DNA from: Acidobacteriota bacterium
GTDB lineage: Bacteria > Acidobacteriota > Terriglobia > Terriglobales > Acidobacteriaceae
NCBI GenBank assembly: GCA_018268855.1
Contig: JAFDVR010000002.1
Location: 124,001 to 188,000, forward strand
Length of the DNA: 64,000 nt
Reading direction: 5' to 3'
The stretch's first letter is position 1. Each line of letters starts with the position of its first letter. A program made the translations under genes and the position numbers. Positions 34,163 through 42,270 of this stretch are shown here, piece after piece. The notes under the pieces are model-generated. The model had not been told where the DNA came from and made no database searches. It saw only the letters and a list, made by a program, of their open reading frames with translations.

Positions 34163-36553
34163 CTAAGGCTCAGGGCTGAGATCCTGCCTCCCTCTTATTT
34201 TGATCAGCGGGAAGTACTCCGTCATGGAGTAGGGCATTTGCAAGCTGCTGTGTGACCAGGCCGCATGCTGCTCGCCGCTCATAGTGAAGCGTATTTCGCC
34301 GCCGCTCATGAGTTCGTCATGGGTGAAGAAGGCACGCTTCACCGGCTGCCCGTTCCGCGTGAGCGATTTTATGAAATCGCTTGTTCCTTCTTTCACGATG
34401 GTGAGTGTTTTGCCGTTGGGTAGATGCAGTGTTGCACTGTCTACGAAGGGACGACCGATGACATATTCGTTCGACGCTGGAGCTACCGGGTAGAAGCCAA
34501 GTGAGGTGAAGATAAGCCAGGCAGACATCTGGCCGAGGTCGTCGTTGCCGACCAGTCCATCGGGCGTGGGCTTGTATTGTGTATCCACGATTTGCTTGAG
34601 GCGCGCCTGCGTTTTGAGCGGCGCGCCCGCATACATGTACAGATAGGCGAGATGGTGGCTGGGCTCGTTGCCGTGGATGTACTGGCCGATCATGCCGCTG
34701 ATATCTTCCACATGCGCGTACTGCGCGGGATCGACCTTCTGATCGAACATGGCATCCAGCTTGGCGATGAGTTTGTCTTTGCCACCGAGGAAGTTGATTA
34801 GTTGCGCCTCGTCCTGCGGCTGATACCACGAGTATTGCCATGCGTTGCCTTCGGTAAATCCGCTGCCGTGACCTGCCTTCGCGGGATCGAAAGGCTTGCG
34901 AAAATCGCCGTTGGCTAATCGCGGTTCTACGAAACCATCTGCCTTGTTGAAGTTGTTCTGCCAGTTGCTCCCGCGCTTGTCGAACTGCGCCGCGATATCT
35001 TCGCGGTGCATGGTGTGGGCCATCTGCGCGATTGTCCAGTCGTCGAAGGCGTACTCCATGGTTTTGGAGGCGGCTTCATCGTCGTTGTCGACGGGGACGT
35101 AGCCGAGGGGCATGTACTCATTGAGATTTCCATACGGCCCGTAGGAAGCGCTTGCCACCATGGCATTGAGGGCTGCGTTTGCGTCGTAGCCGCGGATGCC
35201 TTTCATGTACGCGTCCGCGATGATGGGCACGGCGTGATAGCCGATCATGCACCAGGTCTCGAGCCCGTGGAATTGCCAGATGGGAAGGAGACCGAAGGGC
35301 GATTCCTGCTGCGACGCGATCATGCTGTTGATCAGGTCGTTGGTGCGCTTGGCTGGTTCGATGAGTGTCATCAACGGCTGCTCGGCGCGGTACGTGTCCC
35401 AAAGCGAGAGCGTGGAGACGAAGTTGAATTTTTGACCGTCCGTGGTCACGGTGCGGTGCACTTCGTTGTCTGGCCCGCGATATTCGCCGTTCACATCATC
35501 CGCCACGCTCGGCGCCATCATTGCGTGATACAGCGCGGTGTACAGGTTCTTCTCCATGGCGGGTGAGGCGTGGAACTCCAACCGCCCTAACTCTTCTCGC
35601 CACTGGTTTTGTGTCTGCGCACGCGCGGCGTCGAAGTCAAAACCCGGCACCTCCGCATCCATGTTCGCGATAGCGTTCTCTTCGCTCACGTTAGAAAGGG
35701 CGACCTTGATGATTAGAGGTTCAGTAGACTTCCCGAAGAAAAAGCGACCGATCACCGCGCGCCCTTGCACAAATGTTTCCCCGTTTTCGCCAATGCCCGG
35801 TGTTTGAAAACCTTTGTAGACGGGGGCTGGTTCTTCACGATTCGCAACATAGTCAGCAACAATCGGACGAGAAAAGCGAATGGCAAAAAACAGATGACGA
35901 TTGGGCGCCCAGCCACGCGTTGTGCGTGTGCCTGTTACGGTGTCATCTTTGCGGATACGGAGGCTCGACCAGAGCACCTTTCCGGGATAGTTGTAGATGG
36001 ACGAACGTAAATCAAGAACAATGCCTTGCCAGTCATCTGCGTGAAAGCTGTATCGATGAACGCCGACGCGATCGGTCGCAGTAAGTTCGGCACGAATAGC
36101 ATGCGGCTGACGTTCGTTAGGTTCTAACGTCACAGCATAGTAACCAGGCTCAGAAACTTCAGTAGAGTGGCTAAATTTCTTGCGATATCCCGATATCTTT
36201 TTCTCTATATCCCCGGGCTCGATGTCGAACGTATCATCGCTATCGGGCATCACTAAGACATCGCCCAGATCGCTGTGTCCGGCACCGGAGAAGTGCGTAT
36301 GCGAGAAGCCGAGGATGGTGGTGTCTTCGTAACGATAACCTGCGGCCCACTTGTAACTCTCTTTAAAGTTCTTGATCTGCGTGTCGGGCGAGAGCTGCAC
36401 CATGCCGAAAGGTGCGACGGCTCCGGGGAAGGTGTGGCCTTCGGGGCCGGTGCCGATCATCGGGTCGACGAGTTTGAGGACATCGCGCTGCTGGGCGGTG
36501 AGCGTGAGTGCAAGCAGGCATGCGGCTACGGAGAATCGGCGAAGTGCTGGCAT
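34163..36553 (-). CDS. GH92 alpha-mannosidase
   Basis: GH92 enzymes are calcium-dependent exo-alpha-mannosidases acting on yeast mannan or N-glycans. The 796-residue exported protein has a signal ending in LTAQ. It shows VDPMIGTGPEGHTFPGAVAP, GFSHTHFSGAGHSDLGD, SLWDTYRAEQPL and GNDDLGQMSAWLIFTSLGFY; the last holds the two Asp residues of the catalytic base region. The length fits the family. It ends SPEP after a beta-rich tail. The start codon lacks a clear ribosome site. It is downstream of, and on the same strand as, the DUF606 gene, but the two have no obvious link. Confidence 0.93.
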   Translation of the reverse strand: MPALRRFSVAACLLALTLTAQQRDVLKLVDPMIGTGPEGHTFPGAVAPFGMVQLSPDTQIKNFKESYKWAAGYRYEDTTILGFSHTHFSGAGHSDLGDVLVMPDSDDTFDIEPGDIEKKISGYRKKFSHSTEVSEPGYYAVTLEPNERQPHAIRAELTATDRVGVHRYSFHADDWQGIVLDLRSSIYNYPGKVLWSSLRIRKDDTVTGTRTTRGWAPNRHLFFAIRFSRPIVADYVANREEPAPVYKGFQTPGIGENGETFVQGRAVIGRFFFGKSTEPLIIKVALSNVSEENAIANMDAEVPGFDFDAARAQTQNQWREELGRLEFHASPAMEKNLYTALYHAMMAPSVADDVNGEYRGPDNEVHRTVTTDGQKFNFVSTLSLWDTYRAEQPLMTLIEPAKRTNDLINSMIASQQESPFGLLPIWQFHGLETWCMIGYHAVPIIADAYMKGIRGYDANAALNAMVASASYGPYGNLNEYMPLGYVPVDNDDEAASKTMEYAFDDWTIAQMAHTMHREDIAAQFDKRGSNWQNNFNKADGFVEPRLANGDFRKPFDPAKAGHGSGFTEGNAWQYSWYQPQDEAQLINFLGGKDKLIAKLDAMFDQKVDPAQYAHVEDISGMIGQYIHGNEPSHHLAYLYMYAGAPLKTQARLKQIVDTQYKPTPDGLVGNDDLGQMSAWLIFTSLGFYPVAPASNEYVIGRPFVDSATLHLPNGKTLTIVKEGTSDFIKSLTRNGQPVKRAFFTHDELMSGGEIRFTMSGEQHAAWSHSSLQMPYSMTEYFPLIKIRGRQDLSPEP

Positions 36554-36612
36554 GCGAACCAGCTTAGAACAGGTCCAGTTTCTTTTGACGAGAAGCTATC
36601 GCAGGAACCAGC

Positions 36613-37065
36613 TTAGAATTTTGCAACCAGCATGAGGCCGCCAATCATCAGCGCTCCGCCAAGCAGCCGCAGCGGGGATGCGGTGTGTTGCTTGAAACCC
36701 AGCAGCCCCCATTGGTCCATGGCCAGCGATGTGAGGATGGCTGCGGTGACCGTGATGCCGATGAAAACACCCGCGCCAACTTTGCCGGAGACGTTCACCA
36801 TGGCCAGCACGTAGACCGCGCCCATGCATCCACCAATCCACGCCCACCACGGAGCGGAGAGCCACTGCGCCTTTGTTGGTAGCGGTGTATGCGTGCTCAC
36901 GGAATAAACGAGTAGAGCCACCGAAAGCGTGAGCAAACCGCCTGCAAATGTGACGAGCCCCGGAACAATGGGATGTTGCAGGTGCTTGTGCATGGTGCTG
37001 TTGCTGCCGGTCTGGATGGTGTTCAGAATGCCGGCGATCAAGAGAAACAGGTAGAGAAAGATCAT
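36613..37065 (-). CDS. DUF606 (YdcZ-like) small DMT-superfamily transporter
   Basis: The 150-residue protein has five hydrophobic segments, starting MIFLYLFLLIAGILNTIQTG, with the family phrases WWAWIGGCMGAVYV and VGAGVFIGITVTAAILTSLA. It ends LLGGALMIGGLMLVAKF. DUF606 proteins are half-size drug/metabolite-type transporters that may pair as inverted dimers; substrates are unknown. GAAGGAGAGC precedes the ATG. It is complete and at family length. Confidence 0.88.
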   Translation of the reverse strand: MIFLYLFLLIAGILNTIQTGSNSTMHKHLQHPIVPGLVTFAGGLLTLSVALLVYSVSTHTPLPTKAQWLSAPWWAWIGGCMGAVYVLAMVNVSGKVGAGVFIGITVTAAILTSLAMDQWGLLGFKQHTASPLRLLGGALMIGGLMLVAKF

Positions 37066-37134
37066 GTGCTCTCCTTCTCTTCTTGAGATGATCAGGAGAG
37101 CAGAACAGCGGAGCGTCTCGGTCTTTATTTGTGG

Positions 37135-37635
37135 CTAAAGAAGCTTTCGCAGATCTTTCAAAAGAACGAACAGGTGTAGCGGGTCGGTAGGTGATTCGAT
37201 GAAATCAAACTGGCTGTAATATTCGCGGGCCCGCTCGTCCTTCGCGTGGACGGCAAGAGCGCGGATGCCTGCAATTTCGGCTGCCTGCATGGTGCGCAGC
37301 ACGGCGTCTTTCAGCAGGGCCTGCCCGACGCCACGATTCTGCCAGCGAAGATCGACAGCCAACCGTGCCAGCAGCATGATGGGAACAGGGTGTCGCGCGA
37401 GACCTTTCCGGATACGTTCCGGAGCATCTGCCTGCATCACCTGGCCGACGGCGAGGCTGTAGTAGCCCACGATTGTGTCTCCGTCCAGGCCGAGATAGGT
37501 CTGTGCTGCCTGTGCATTCTGGTTTTGCAGAGCATGCTTTTGCAACCACAACGACAACGCGGATTCTCCGCAGTCGAAGCCGCTGAGGTCGTGTGTGGCA
37601 GCAAGTTTTTCGATGCGGCGGCCTGCGGCGCTCAC
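37135..37635 (-). CDS. TacT-like GNAT acetyltransferase toxin
   Basis: TacT-type toxins acetylate the amino group of aminoacyl-tRNAs and stop translation. The 166-residue protein has the family start KLAATHDLSGFDCGESALSL, followed by LQKHALQNQ. The acetyl-CoA loop region is LAVDLRWQNRGVGQALL (R/Q-x-x-G-x-G/A), and the Tyr-containing end is AREYYSQFDFIESP. It starts with GTG two bases after the stop of the RHH antitoxin gene, so the pair is translated together. Toxicity is inferred from family and partner. Confidence 0.87.
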   Translation of the reverse strand: MSAAGRRIEKLAATHDLSGFDCGESALSLWLQKHALQNQNAQAAQTYLGLDGDTIVGYYSLAVGQVMQADAPERIRKGLARHPVPIMLLARLAVDLRWQNRGVGQALLKDAVLRTMQAAEIAGIRALAVHAKDERAREYYSQFDFIESPTDPLHLFVLLKDLRKLL

Positions 37636-37637
37636 GC

Positions 37638-37937
37638 TTATTTCTTTCTGGCTAGATCGAAGAAGCCCGGTTCGCGAAGCAGCTTCTTCATGCGAGACAG
37701 CGGACGCACAGGCGCATCCAAGGCGTTCATAAAAGCCTTGTAGCGATCGGGAGCGAGCGCAAAGGTCTGCCTGTCCGCAAGCACCTCATCGGCGCGCCGC
37801 AACGCGCTTTCCACTACAAACTCACTCATGGAGCGGTGCGAAATGGAAGCGGCCGTCTGCAGCTTCGTCTTGGAGAGACGCGAGATGCGGAGGTCGAGCT
37901 TTTCCGTGCGCCGGGTTGTCACTGGATGCGTGGCCAT
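37638..37937 (-). CDS. TacA-like DUF1778 antitoxin (ribbon-helix-helix)
   Basis: The 99-residue protein has the RHH domain RTEKLDLRISRLSKTKLQTA and the DUF1778 helix HRSMSEFVVESALRRADEVL. A C-terminal extension (DRYKAFMNALDAP) fits the toxin-binding part. AGAGGCG before the ATG at 37937 supports the start; an upstream frame to 37982 is rejected. A TTGACA box on the minus strand (37982-37977) and the palindrome CGAGCTCG (37960-37967) lie just upstream and could be promoter and operator for autoregulation. Confidence 0.87.
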   Translation of the reverse strand: MATHPVTTRRTEKLDLRISRLSKTKLQTAASISHRSMSEFVVESALRRADEVLADRQTFALAPDRYKAFMNALDAPVRPLSRMKKLLREPGFFDLARKK

Positions 37938-37988
37938 ATACGCCTCTTTAACAAGATTGCGAGCTCGTCCCGACAATGTCAAGACAGT

Positions 37989-38801
37989 TCACTTCTGACA
38001 CTTTGGACAATAGTGCGTGGTGCGTCCGCCGACAACCGTTTTCTTAAGCGGCGTGGAGCAGGCTTTGCAGTTTTCGCCAGTGCGTCCGTAGACGCGGTGT
38101 TCGAGTTGGAAGAAGCCGCGCACGCCGTCGGCGTCAACGTAATCGGAAATGGAGGAGCCGCCGAGTTGGATAGCGTGTTTGATCACGTCTTTGAGCGCGG
38201 CGTGGAGTTTGGCGAACTCGGCGCGGGTGAGTCTGCCGGCCTGCCTGGTGGGGCGGATGCCGGCATGGAAGAGAGACTCGTCCGCATAGATGTTGCCCAC
38301 GCCGTGCAGCAGCGACTGATTGAGCAGCGCGGCTTTGATGGCGGTCTTGCGGCCTTTGAAGAGGGCGATAAAGTCGTCTACTGAGATTGTGAGCGGCTCT
38401 TTTCCGGGACCCTCGTATTTTGTGTTTGGAGCAACGACGGCCATGCGGCCGAAGCGGCGTGCATCGACGAAGCGGATTTCTCGTCCATCGTCCAGCGCGA
38501 AGATGCCGTGCGTGTGCGGCGGCACTTCCACCTCTGCACGGGAGACGAGCAGGCGGCCCGTCATGCCCAGATGGACGGTGAACTGTGCGTTGTGATTCTT
38601 GCGCTTTAAATCAAAAACGATGGTCTTGCCGACGCGGTGCACGCGCTCGATCTTTGCCCCGGTGAGCATCTCTTCAATGAGCGCGGCGGGCGATTTGAGC
38701 GGTTCGGGCTTGGTGCCGAGCGTGACGTGATGGATGGTGCGTCCGCGCACACGCTCGTTGATGCCGTTCGCTATGGTTTCGACTTCAGGCAGTTCAGGCA
38801 T
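37989..38801 (-). CDS. mutM: Formamidopyrimidine-DNA glycosylase (Fpg)
   Basis: MutM removes 8-oxoguanine and formamidopyrimidines from DNA and nicks the abasic site. The 270-residue enzyme starts MPELPEVETI with catalytic Pro2 and Glu3 and has the beta-hairpin Lys region (GKTIVFDLKRK). The helix-two-turn-helix part is LLHGVGNIYADESLF, and a C-terminal zinc finger has the form CKAC-x16-CPKC. All key residues are present. Its ATG overlaps the preceding gene by eight bases, so the two are one transcript. It complements mutY at 54979 in guarding against 8-oxoguanine. Confidence 0.97.
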   Translation of the reverse strand: MPELPEVETIANGINERVRGRTIHHVTLGTKPEPLKSPAALIEEMLTGAKIERVHRVGKTIVFDLKRKNHNAQFTVHLGMTGRLLVSRAEVEVPPHTHGIFALDDGREIRFVDARRFGRMAVVAPNTKYEGPGKEPLTISVDDFIALFKGRKTAIKAALLNQSLLHGVGNIYADESLFHAGIRPTRQAGRLTRAEFAKLHAALKDVIKHAIQLGGSSISDYVDADGVRGFFQLEHRVYGRTGENCKACSTPLKKTVVGGRTTHYCPKCQK

Positions 38802-39132
38802 GGTACTTTTTAGATGCTTCGGCGAGCGTCTCCAGGATTTCGCCGCTTACTTCCTTGGGCAGGCCGAGGCGCTGCTCGAACGCGTATTCATCGAGTGCGC
38901 GGAGGCAGGTGAGCAGGCTGCGGTGGAGGATATTGCGTTCAGCCTGTGGAATGGAGCCAAGATAGTCCGCAATGGTGGCGGGTTTGGCTTCCATCAGGGA
39001 CGCGAGCGCTGTTTCGATCTCCGCCTTGGTCGCGCCGATGTGCTTTTCGTATTCGAACCCGGACGCCTGCAGCAAAAGATGCACTGCGTTGGGCAGCAGG
39101 ACGTAGGCATTCATGGCCGATTCGGGATTCAT
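38794..39132 (-). CDS. Small conserved-looking protein coupled to mutM
   Basis: The product has 112 residues, predicted all-helical and acidic (AEIETALASLMEAKPATIAD, QAERNILHRSLLTCLRALDE). The start is the ATG at 39132 with GGAAGTG ahead; a GTG or ATG at 39147 would overlap the previous gene. Its end overlaps the mutM start by eight bases. I do not recognise the family. Tight coupling to mutM suggests a role in the same expression unit only. Confidence 0.65.
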   Translation of the reverse strand: MNPESAMNAYVLLPNAVHLLLQASGFEYEKHIGATKAEIETALASLMEAKPATIADYLGSIPQAERNILHRSLLTCLRALDEYAFEQRLGLPKEVSGEILETLAEASKKYHA

Positions 39133-39137
39133 CGTTT

Positions 39138-39491
39138 TCACTTCCACGATCCAAACTTATGCGCCAGCAGGTTAATGAAGTGGTAGGAAAGTACCGCAAA
39201 CCCATATAAACCTGTAGCCACTGCAATCCATCGCCGGTTCAAAATGGAACGCTTCGAAAATAAAACGTCTGCCAGAACCACACCTAGAAATAGGGTTGCG
39301 CCTAACAGGTATTTCCCTGCGCCCGGATTCATTGCCGTATAGATCGCGCAGCAGAACAGAGTGAAAAAGTAGGCCAGGACGACGAAACCTGTGACGCACC
39401 ATTTGATCGCTTGACCGCCAAAGAACAGGCCTCTGCGGATGCGCCGTTTCCTGCGTACTACCACCCGTCGTTCTGCAAAACCCTTCGACAT
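39138..39491 (-). CDS. Small membrane protein, first gene of the mutM unit
   Basis: The 117-residue protein has a strongly basic N-terminus (RRVVVRRKRRIRRG) and three hydrophobic segments (CVTGFVVLAYFFTLFCCAIY, YLLGATLFLGVVLADVLF, ATGLYGFAVLSYHFINLLA). The positive-inside rule puts the N-terminus in the cytoplasm. The gene ends five bases before the next start. No family is recognised. It is divergent from purA. Confidence 0.65.
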   Translation of the reverse strand: MSKGFAERRVVVRRKRRIRRGLFFGGQAIKWCVTGFVVLAYFFTLFCCAIYTAMNPGAGKYLLGATLFLGVVLADVLFSKRSILNRRWIAVATGLYGFAVLSYHFINLLAHKFGSWK

Positions 39492-39592
39492 CGCTCAAAC
39501 AGGATAAAATGAGACGTACGAAGCCACTTCCGCGTGTGTTGTCCGCCTCTCGCTTCGTCGCCCATCAAATCGGATTGGAGCAACTCACCATC

Positions 39593-40900
39593 GTGAGCAA
39601 CAAGAAAACCGCTGTCGTTCTGGGCGCCCAGTGGGGCGATGAGGGTAAAGGCAAGATTGTCGACGTTCTGAGTGAGCGTTTCGACATTGTTGCGCGCTAT
39701 GCAGGCGGCCACAACGCCGGCCACACCGTCATCATCGACGGCAAAAAGTTTGTGCTGCACCTCATCCCGTGCGGCGTGCTGCGCGAGGGCTGCCTGGGCG
39801 TGATCGGCAACGGCGTAGTGCTCGATCCCGACGCGTTTCTCCACGAAGTGAAGATGCTGAAGGAGCAAGGCCTGCCCGTGAACGGACAGCTCTTCGTCTC
39901 CAACCGCGCGCAGGTGATTCTGCCATACCACCGCATGATCGAACTGGCGGCGGAGACTGCTCCGGGACGCACAAAGATTGGCACCACGCGCCGCGGCATT
40001 GGGCCGGCATACGAAGACAAGATTCACCGCAACGGTTTGCGCGTAGTGGACCTGCTGAATCCGGCGCTTTTGCGGACGCATATCAACAATGCGTGCAATG
40101 AAAAGAACCAGATAGCGCATGCGTTGTTCGGCACGGAGCCTCTGAATCCCGCCAAAATCTATGAAGAATATGCGCGATTTGCCGATGAAGTAGCGCCTTT
40201 CATCACCGATACGGCTGAATTACTGAACAAGGCGCTGAAGAACGGCAAGAGCATCATGTTCGAGGGCGCGCAGGGCGCTCTGCTGGACGTGGACCACGGA
40301 ACGTATCCGTTTGTAACCTCGTCGTCTGCGACGGCGGGCGGTGCGGTGATCGGCACGGGCATTGGGCCGACGAGCATTGGCACGGTGATCGGCGTGACCA
40401 AGGCATACGTTACGCGTGTGGGCGAAGGACCTTTCCCGACCGAGGACATGACCGCTGCCGGCGACGAGTTGCGCAATCGCGGACAGGAGTACGGCGCGAC
40501 TACGGGCCGTCCGCGCCGCTGCGGCTGGCTGGATATGCCGCTTCTGCGCTACTCCAACATGGTGAACGGCACGGAGTGGCTGGTGATTACCAAGCTGGAC
40601 GTGCTGGATGCGCTCAATGAGATTCCGGTCTGCACGCACTACAAGATCGACGGCAAGATCGTGGACGCCATCCCTGCCGACATCCTCGGTTTCCAAAGCA
40701 TCGAGCCTGTCTACAAGAAGCTGCCGGGCTGGAAGACTTCGACCGAAGGCATTGTCGATTTCGACAAGCTGCCGAAACAGGCGCAGGAGTATCTGCGGTT
40801 TATGGAGCAGGAGACGGGCGCGAAGGTCGGTATGGTTTCCACCGGACCGGGCCGCGAGCAGACGATTGTGATGCCGGGATTCTTCGAGGCGCTAGGATAA
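39593..40900 (+). CDS. purA: Adenylosuccinate synthetase
   Basis: PurA makes adenylosuccinate from IMP and aspartate with GTP, the first step from IMP to AMP. From the GTG at 39593 the protein has 435 residues, matching the family. It shows GAQWGDEGKGKIVD (catalytic Asp16), GGHNAGHTVI, the IMP-binding TTRRGIGPAYEDK, RVGEGPFPTE and TTGRPRRCGWLD. An ATG at 39509 would add 28 residues with no family counterpart, although it has AGGA before it; this start is the main doubt. It is on the plus strand, divergent from the mutM unit. Confidence 0.95.
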   Translation: MSNKKTAVVLGAQWGDEGKGKIVDVLSERFDIVARYAGGHNAGHTVIIDGKKFVLHLIPCGVLREGCLGVIGNGVVLDPDAFLHEVKMLKEQGLPVNGQLFVSNRAQVILPYHRMIELAAETAPGRTKIGTTRRGIGPAYEDKIHRNGLRVVDLLNPALLRTHINNACNEKNQIAHALFGTEPLNPAKIYEEYARFADEVAPFITDTAELLNKALKNGKSIMFEGAQGALLDVDHGTYPFVTSSSATAGGAVIGTGIGPTSIGTVIGVTKAYVTRVGEGPFPTEDMTAAGDELRNRGQEYGATTGRPRRCGWLDMPLLRYSNMVNGTEWLVITKLDVLDALNEIPVCTHYKIDGKIVDAIPADILGFQSIEPVYKKLPGWKTSTEGIVDFDKLPKQAQEYLRFMEQETGAKVGMVSTGPGREQTIVMPGFFEALG

Positions 40901-40910
40901 GCTGCAAAAT

Positions 40911-40938
40911 ATAGACAAAGTGTATACACTTTATCTAT
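40911..40938. promoter_or_regulatory. Palindromic operator overlapping the DUF1778 antitoxin start
   Basis: The 16-bp perfect palindrome AAAGTGTATACACTTT sits inside a 28-bp palindrome (40911-40938) with a single mismatched pair. It covers a TACACT -10-like hexamer (40925-40930) and reaches into the antitoxin ATG. Bound RHH antitoxin here would block transcription. Confidence 0.7.
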
Positions 40939-41230
40939 GGGTTCTGCTTCTACAATCCGGAAACCGCTGGGCGTGCGTGTCACGCCTGAACAGCATCAGT
41001 TGCTAAAAGATGCAGCCGAACGAGAGCATCGTTCCATATCCAGCTTTGTCTTAAATGCTGCTTTGCGAGAGGCGCAAGCGCACACTCTACCTCGTCAACG
41101 GACACGCGAGGAAGTGGATGCCGCCATCACTCGCGCGCAGGCGATGATGAAGAAGCTCGTTCCTCCCGGACGCTCACTGGTCGATGAAGTGATTGCAGAG
41201 CGTCGTGCCGAGGCTGTGCGGGGTGAGTGA
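40937..41230 (+). CDS. DUF1778 / ribbon-helix-helix antitoxin
   Basis: The 97-residue protein has KPLGVRVTPEQHQLLKDAAE and HRSISSFVLNAALREAQAHT, the RHH fold of DUF1778. A C-terminal part ends LVDEVIAERRAEAVRGE, similar to the tails of VapB-type antitoxins. DUF1778 proteins usually partner GNAT toxins; here the partner is a PIN nuclease, which is less usual. The PIN gene overlaps it by eight bases. There is no Shine-Dalgarno sequence; a -10-like hexamer and palindrome lie directly upstream, so it is probably leaderless and autoregulated. Confidence 0.85.
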   Translation: MGSASTIRKPLGVRVTPEQHQLLKDAAEREHRSISSFVLNAALREAQAHTLPRQRTREEVDAAITRAQAMMKKLVPPGRSLVDEVIAERRAEAVRGE

Positions 41231-41609
41231 AAGTGTCGTTCTGGATACTTCGGCAGTGATTGCGCTTCTTGAAGAAGAGACGGGTGCAGAAACGGTTCGC
41301 CAGGTTCTTTTCAACGCGGTCCTAAGCGCCGTAACGGTGGCTGAGCTATACACCAAATTATCCGAGTGGGAAGGACGAGGCGAGAAGCCGCTGCTTGAGA
41401 TATTGTTTGGTGTTCAGAAGGTGGAACCATTCACCCACGCACAAGCAGAAGCTGCAGGACGCCTGCGTGCAGCAACCCGCTCCAAAGGACTTTCGCTTGG
41501 CGACCGGTGTTGCCTTGCGCTTGCGATGGAAATGGAGACGGATGTGTATACCGCAGACCGCGCGTGGGCCGATCTCGACTTGGCTTGCAGAATTCATTTG
41601 ATTCGATAG
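41223..41609 (+). CDS. PIN-domain ribonuclease toxin (VapC-like)
   Basis: The 128-residue protein has the four acidic residues of the PIN active site: Asp in VVLDTSAVIALLEEETG, Glu in TVAELYTKL, Asp in SLGDRCCLALA, Asp in VYTADRAW. VapC toxins cut tRNA or rRNA. I start at the GTG at 41223, overlapping the antitoxin stop, with GAGG upstream; a longer frame (41193) lies within the antitoxin gene. The length is normal. Confidence 0.9.
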   Translation: MSESVVLDTSAVIALLEEETGAETVRQVLFNAVLSAVTVAELYTKLSEWEGRGEKPLLEILFGVQKVEPFTHAQAEAAGRLRAATRSKGLSLGDRCCLALAMEMETDVYTADRAWADLDLACRIHLIR

Positions 41610-41612
41610 ATC

Positions 41613-41656
41613 CGATCTCGCGATAGGCAGGTCCCTGCTCCCTTTGCCCATCGCGA
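41613..41656. terminator. Inverted repeat between convergent genes
   Basis: CTCGCGAT and ATCGCGAG flank a 28-base middle part. It may end transcription from both sides or be a relic of the intergenic repeats; no T tract is present. Confidence 0.35.
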
Positions 41657-41668
41657 GTCTTCAGCTTC

Positions 41669-42178
41669 TTACTTCGCCTGCGCGAACCCCTCAACAACTG
41701 CAGCAAACTTATCGAATATCTCGTTCCAGCCCTCTAATTGACCGCTATCTTTCGCGCTCTCCATGGGTTCATTTCCAATGAAGGTGAGTTTCGTCCGGCC
41801 GTTTCCCAGGTCCTCAAAGAGGGTTACGTCGTACGCACCCCCTATGGCCTCATGCTCTATTCCCAGCTGTGCAGGATCGATTTTGTTTCCCTTGGAGTCG
41901 GAAAAGTACATCAAGGAAACGATCTTCTCGTGCGGAACAATCTCGTGGTATTCCACTCCGTTCCAGAACTCCTGTCCATCAGGAGCCTTCATGCAGCAGA
42001 GCAATTTCCCCCCAACGCGAAAATCCATCTGGCAAACGGGAGCGGTAAATCCCTTTGGTCCCCACCACTGCATCACGTACCTGGGATCTGTCCACGCCTT
42101 CCAAACTAATTCGCGTGGCGCATCAAAAACTCTTGTAACAACCATCCGCTCGTTTTCGCGAACCATGTTTTCTGTCAT
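41669..42178 (-). CDS. SRPBCC / AHSA1-domain protein
   Basis: The 169-residue protein is a typical START-like ligand-binding domain: VVTRVFDAPRELVWKAWTDP, WWGPKGFTAP, FRVGGKLLCCMKAPDG and the C-terminal GWNEIFDKFAAVVEGF. Such stand-alone proteins are often encoded with ArsR regulators; here the upstream neighbour on the same strand is a double VOC protein, and a shared transcript is possible. AAAGGAGGACGG before the ATG is a strong ribosome site. The ligand is unknown. Confidence 0.9.
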   Translation of the reverse strand: MTENMVRENERMVVTRVFDAPRELVWKAWTDPRYVMQWWGPKGFTAPVCQMDFRVGGKLLCCMKAPDGQEFWNGVEYHEIVPHEKIVSLMYFSDSKGNKIDPAQLGIEHEAIGGAYDVTLFEDLGNGRTKLTFIGNEPMESAKDSGQLEGWNEIFDKFAAVVEGFAQAK

Positions 42179-42270
42179 CTCCGTCCTCCTTTACTGTTTT
42201 GAAATCATCTGCTGTGAGAGTGCAAACGGCCCCATTAAGACATGCAGCCCTTTGAGAGCCGTTTCCCCCT

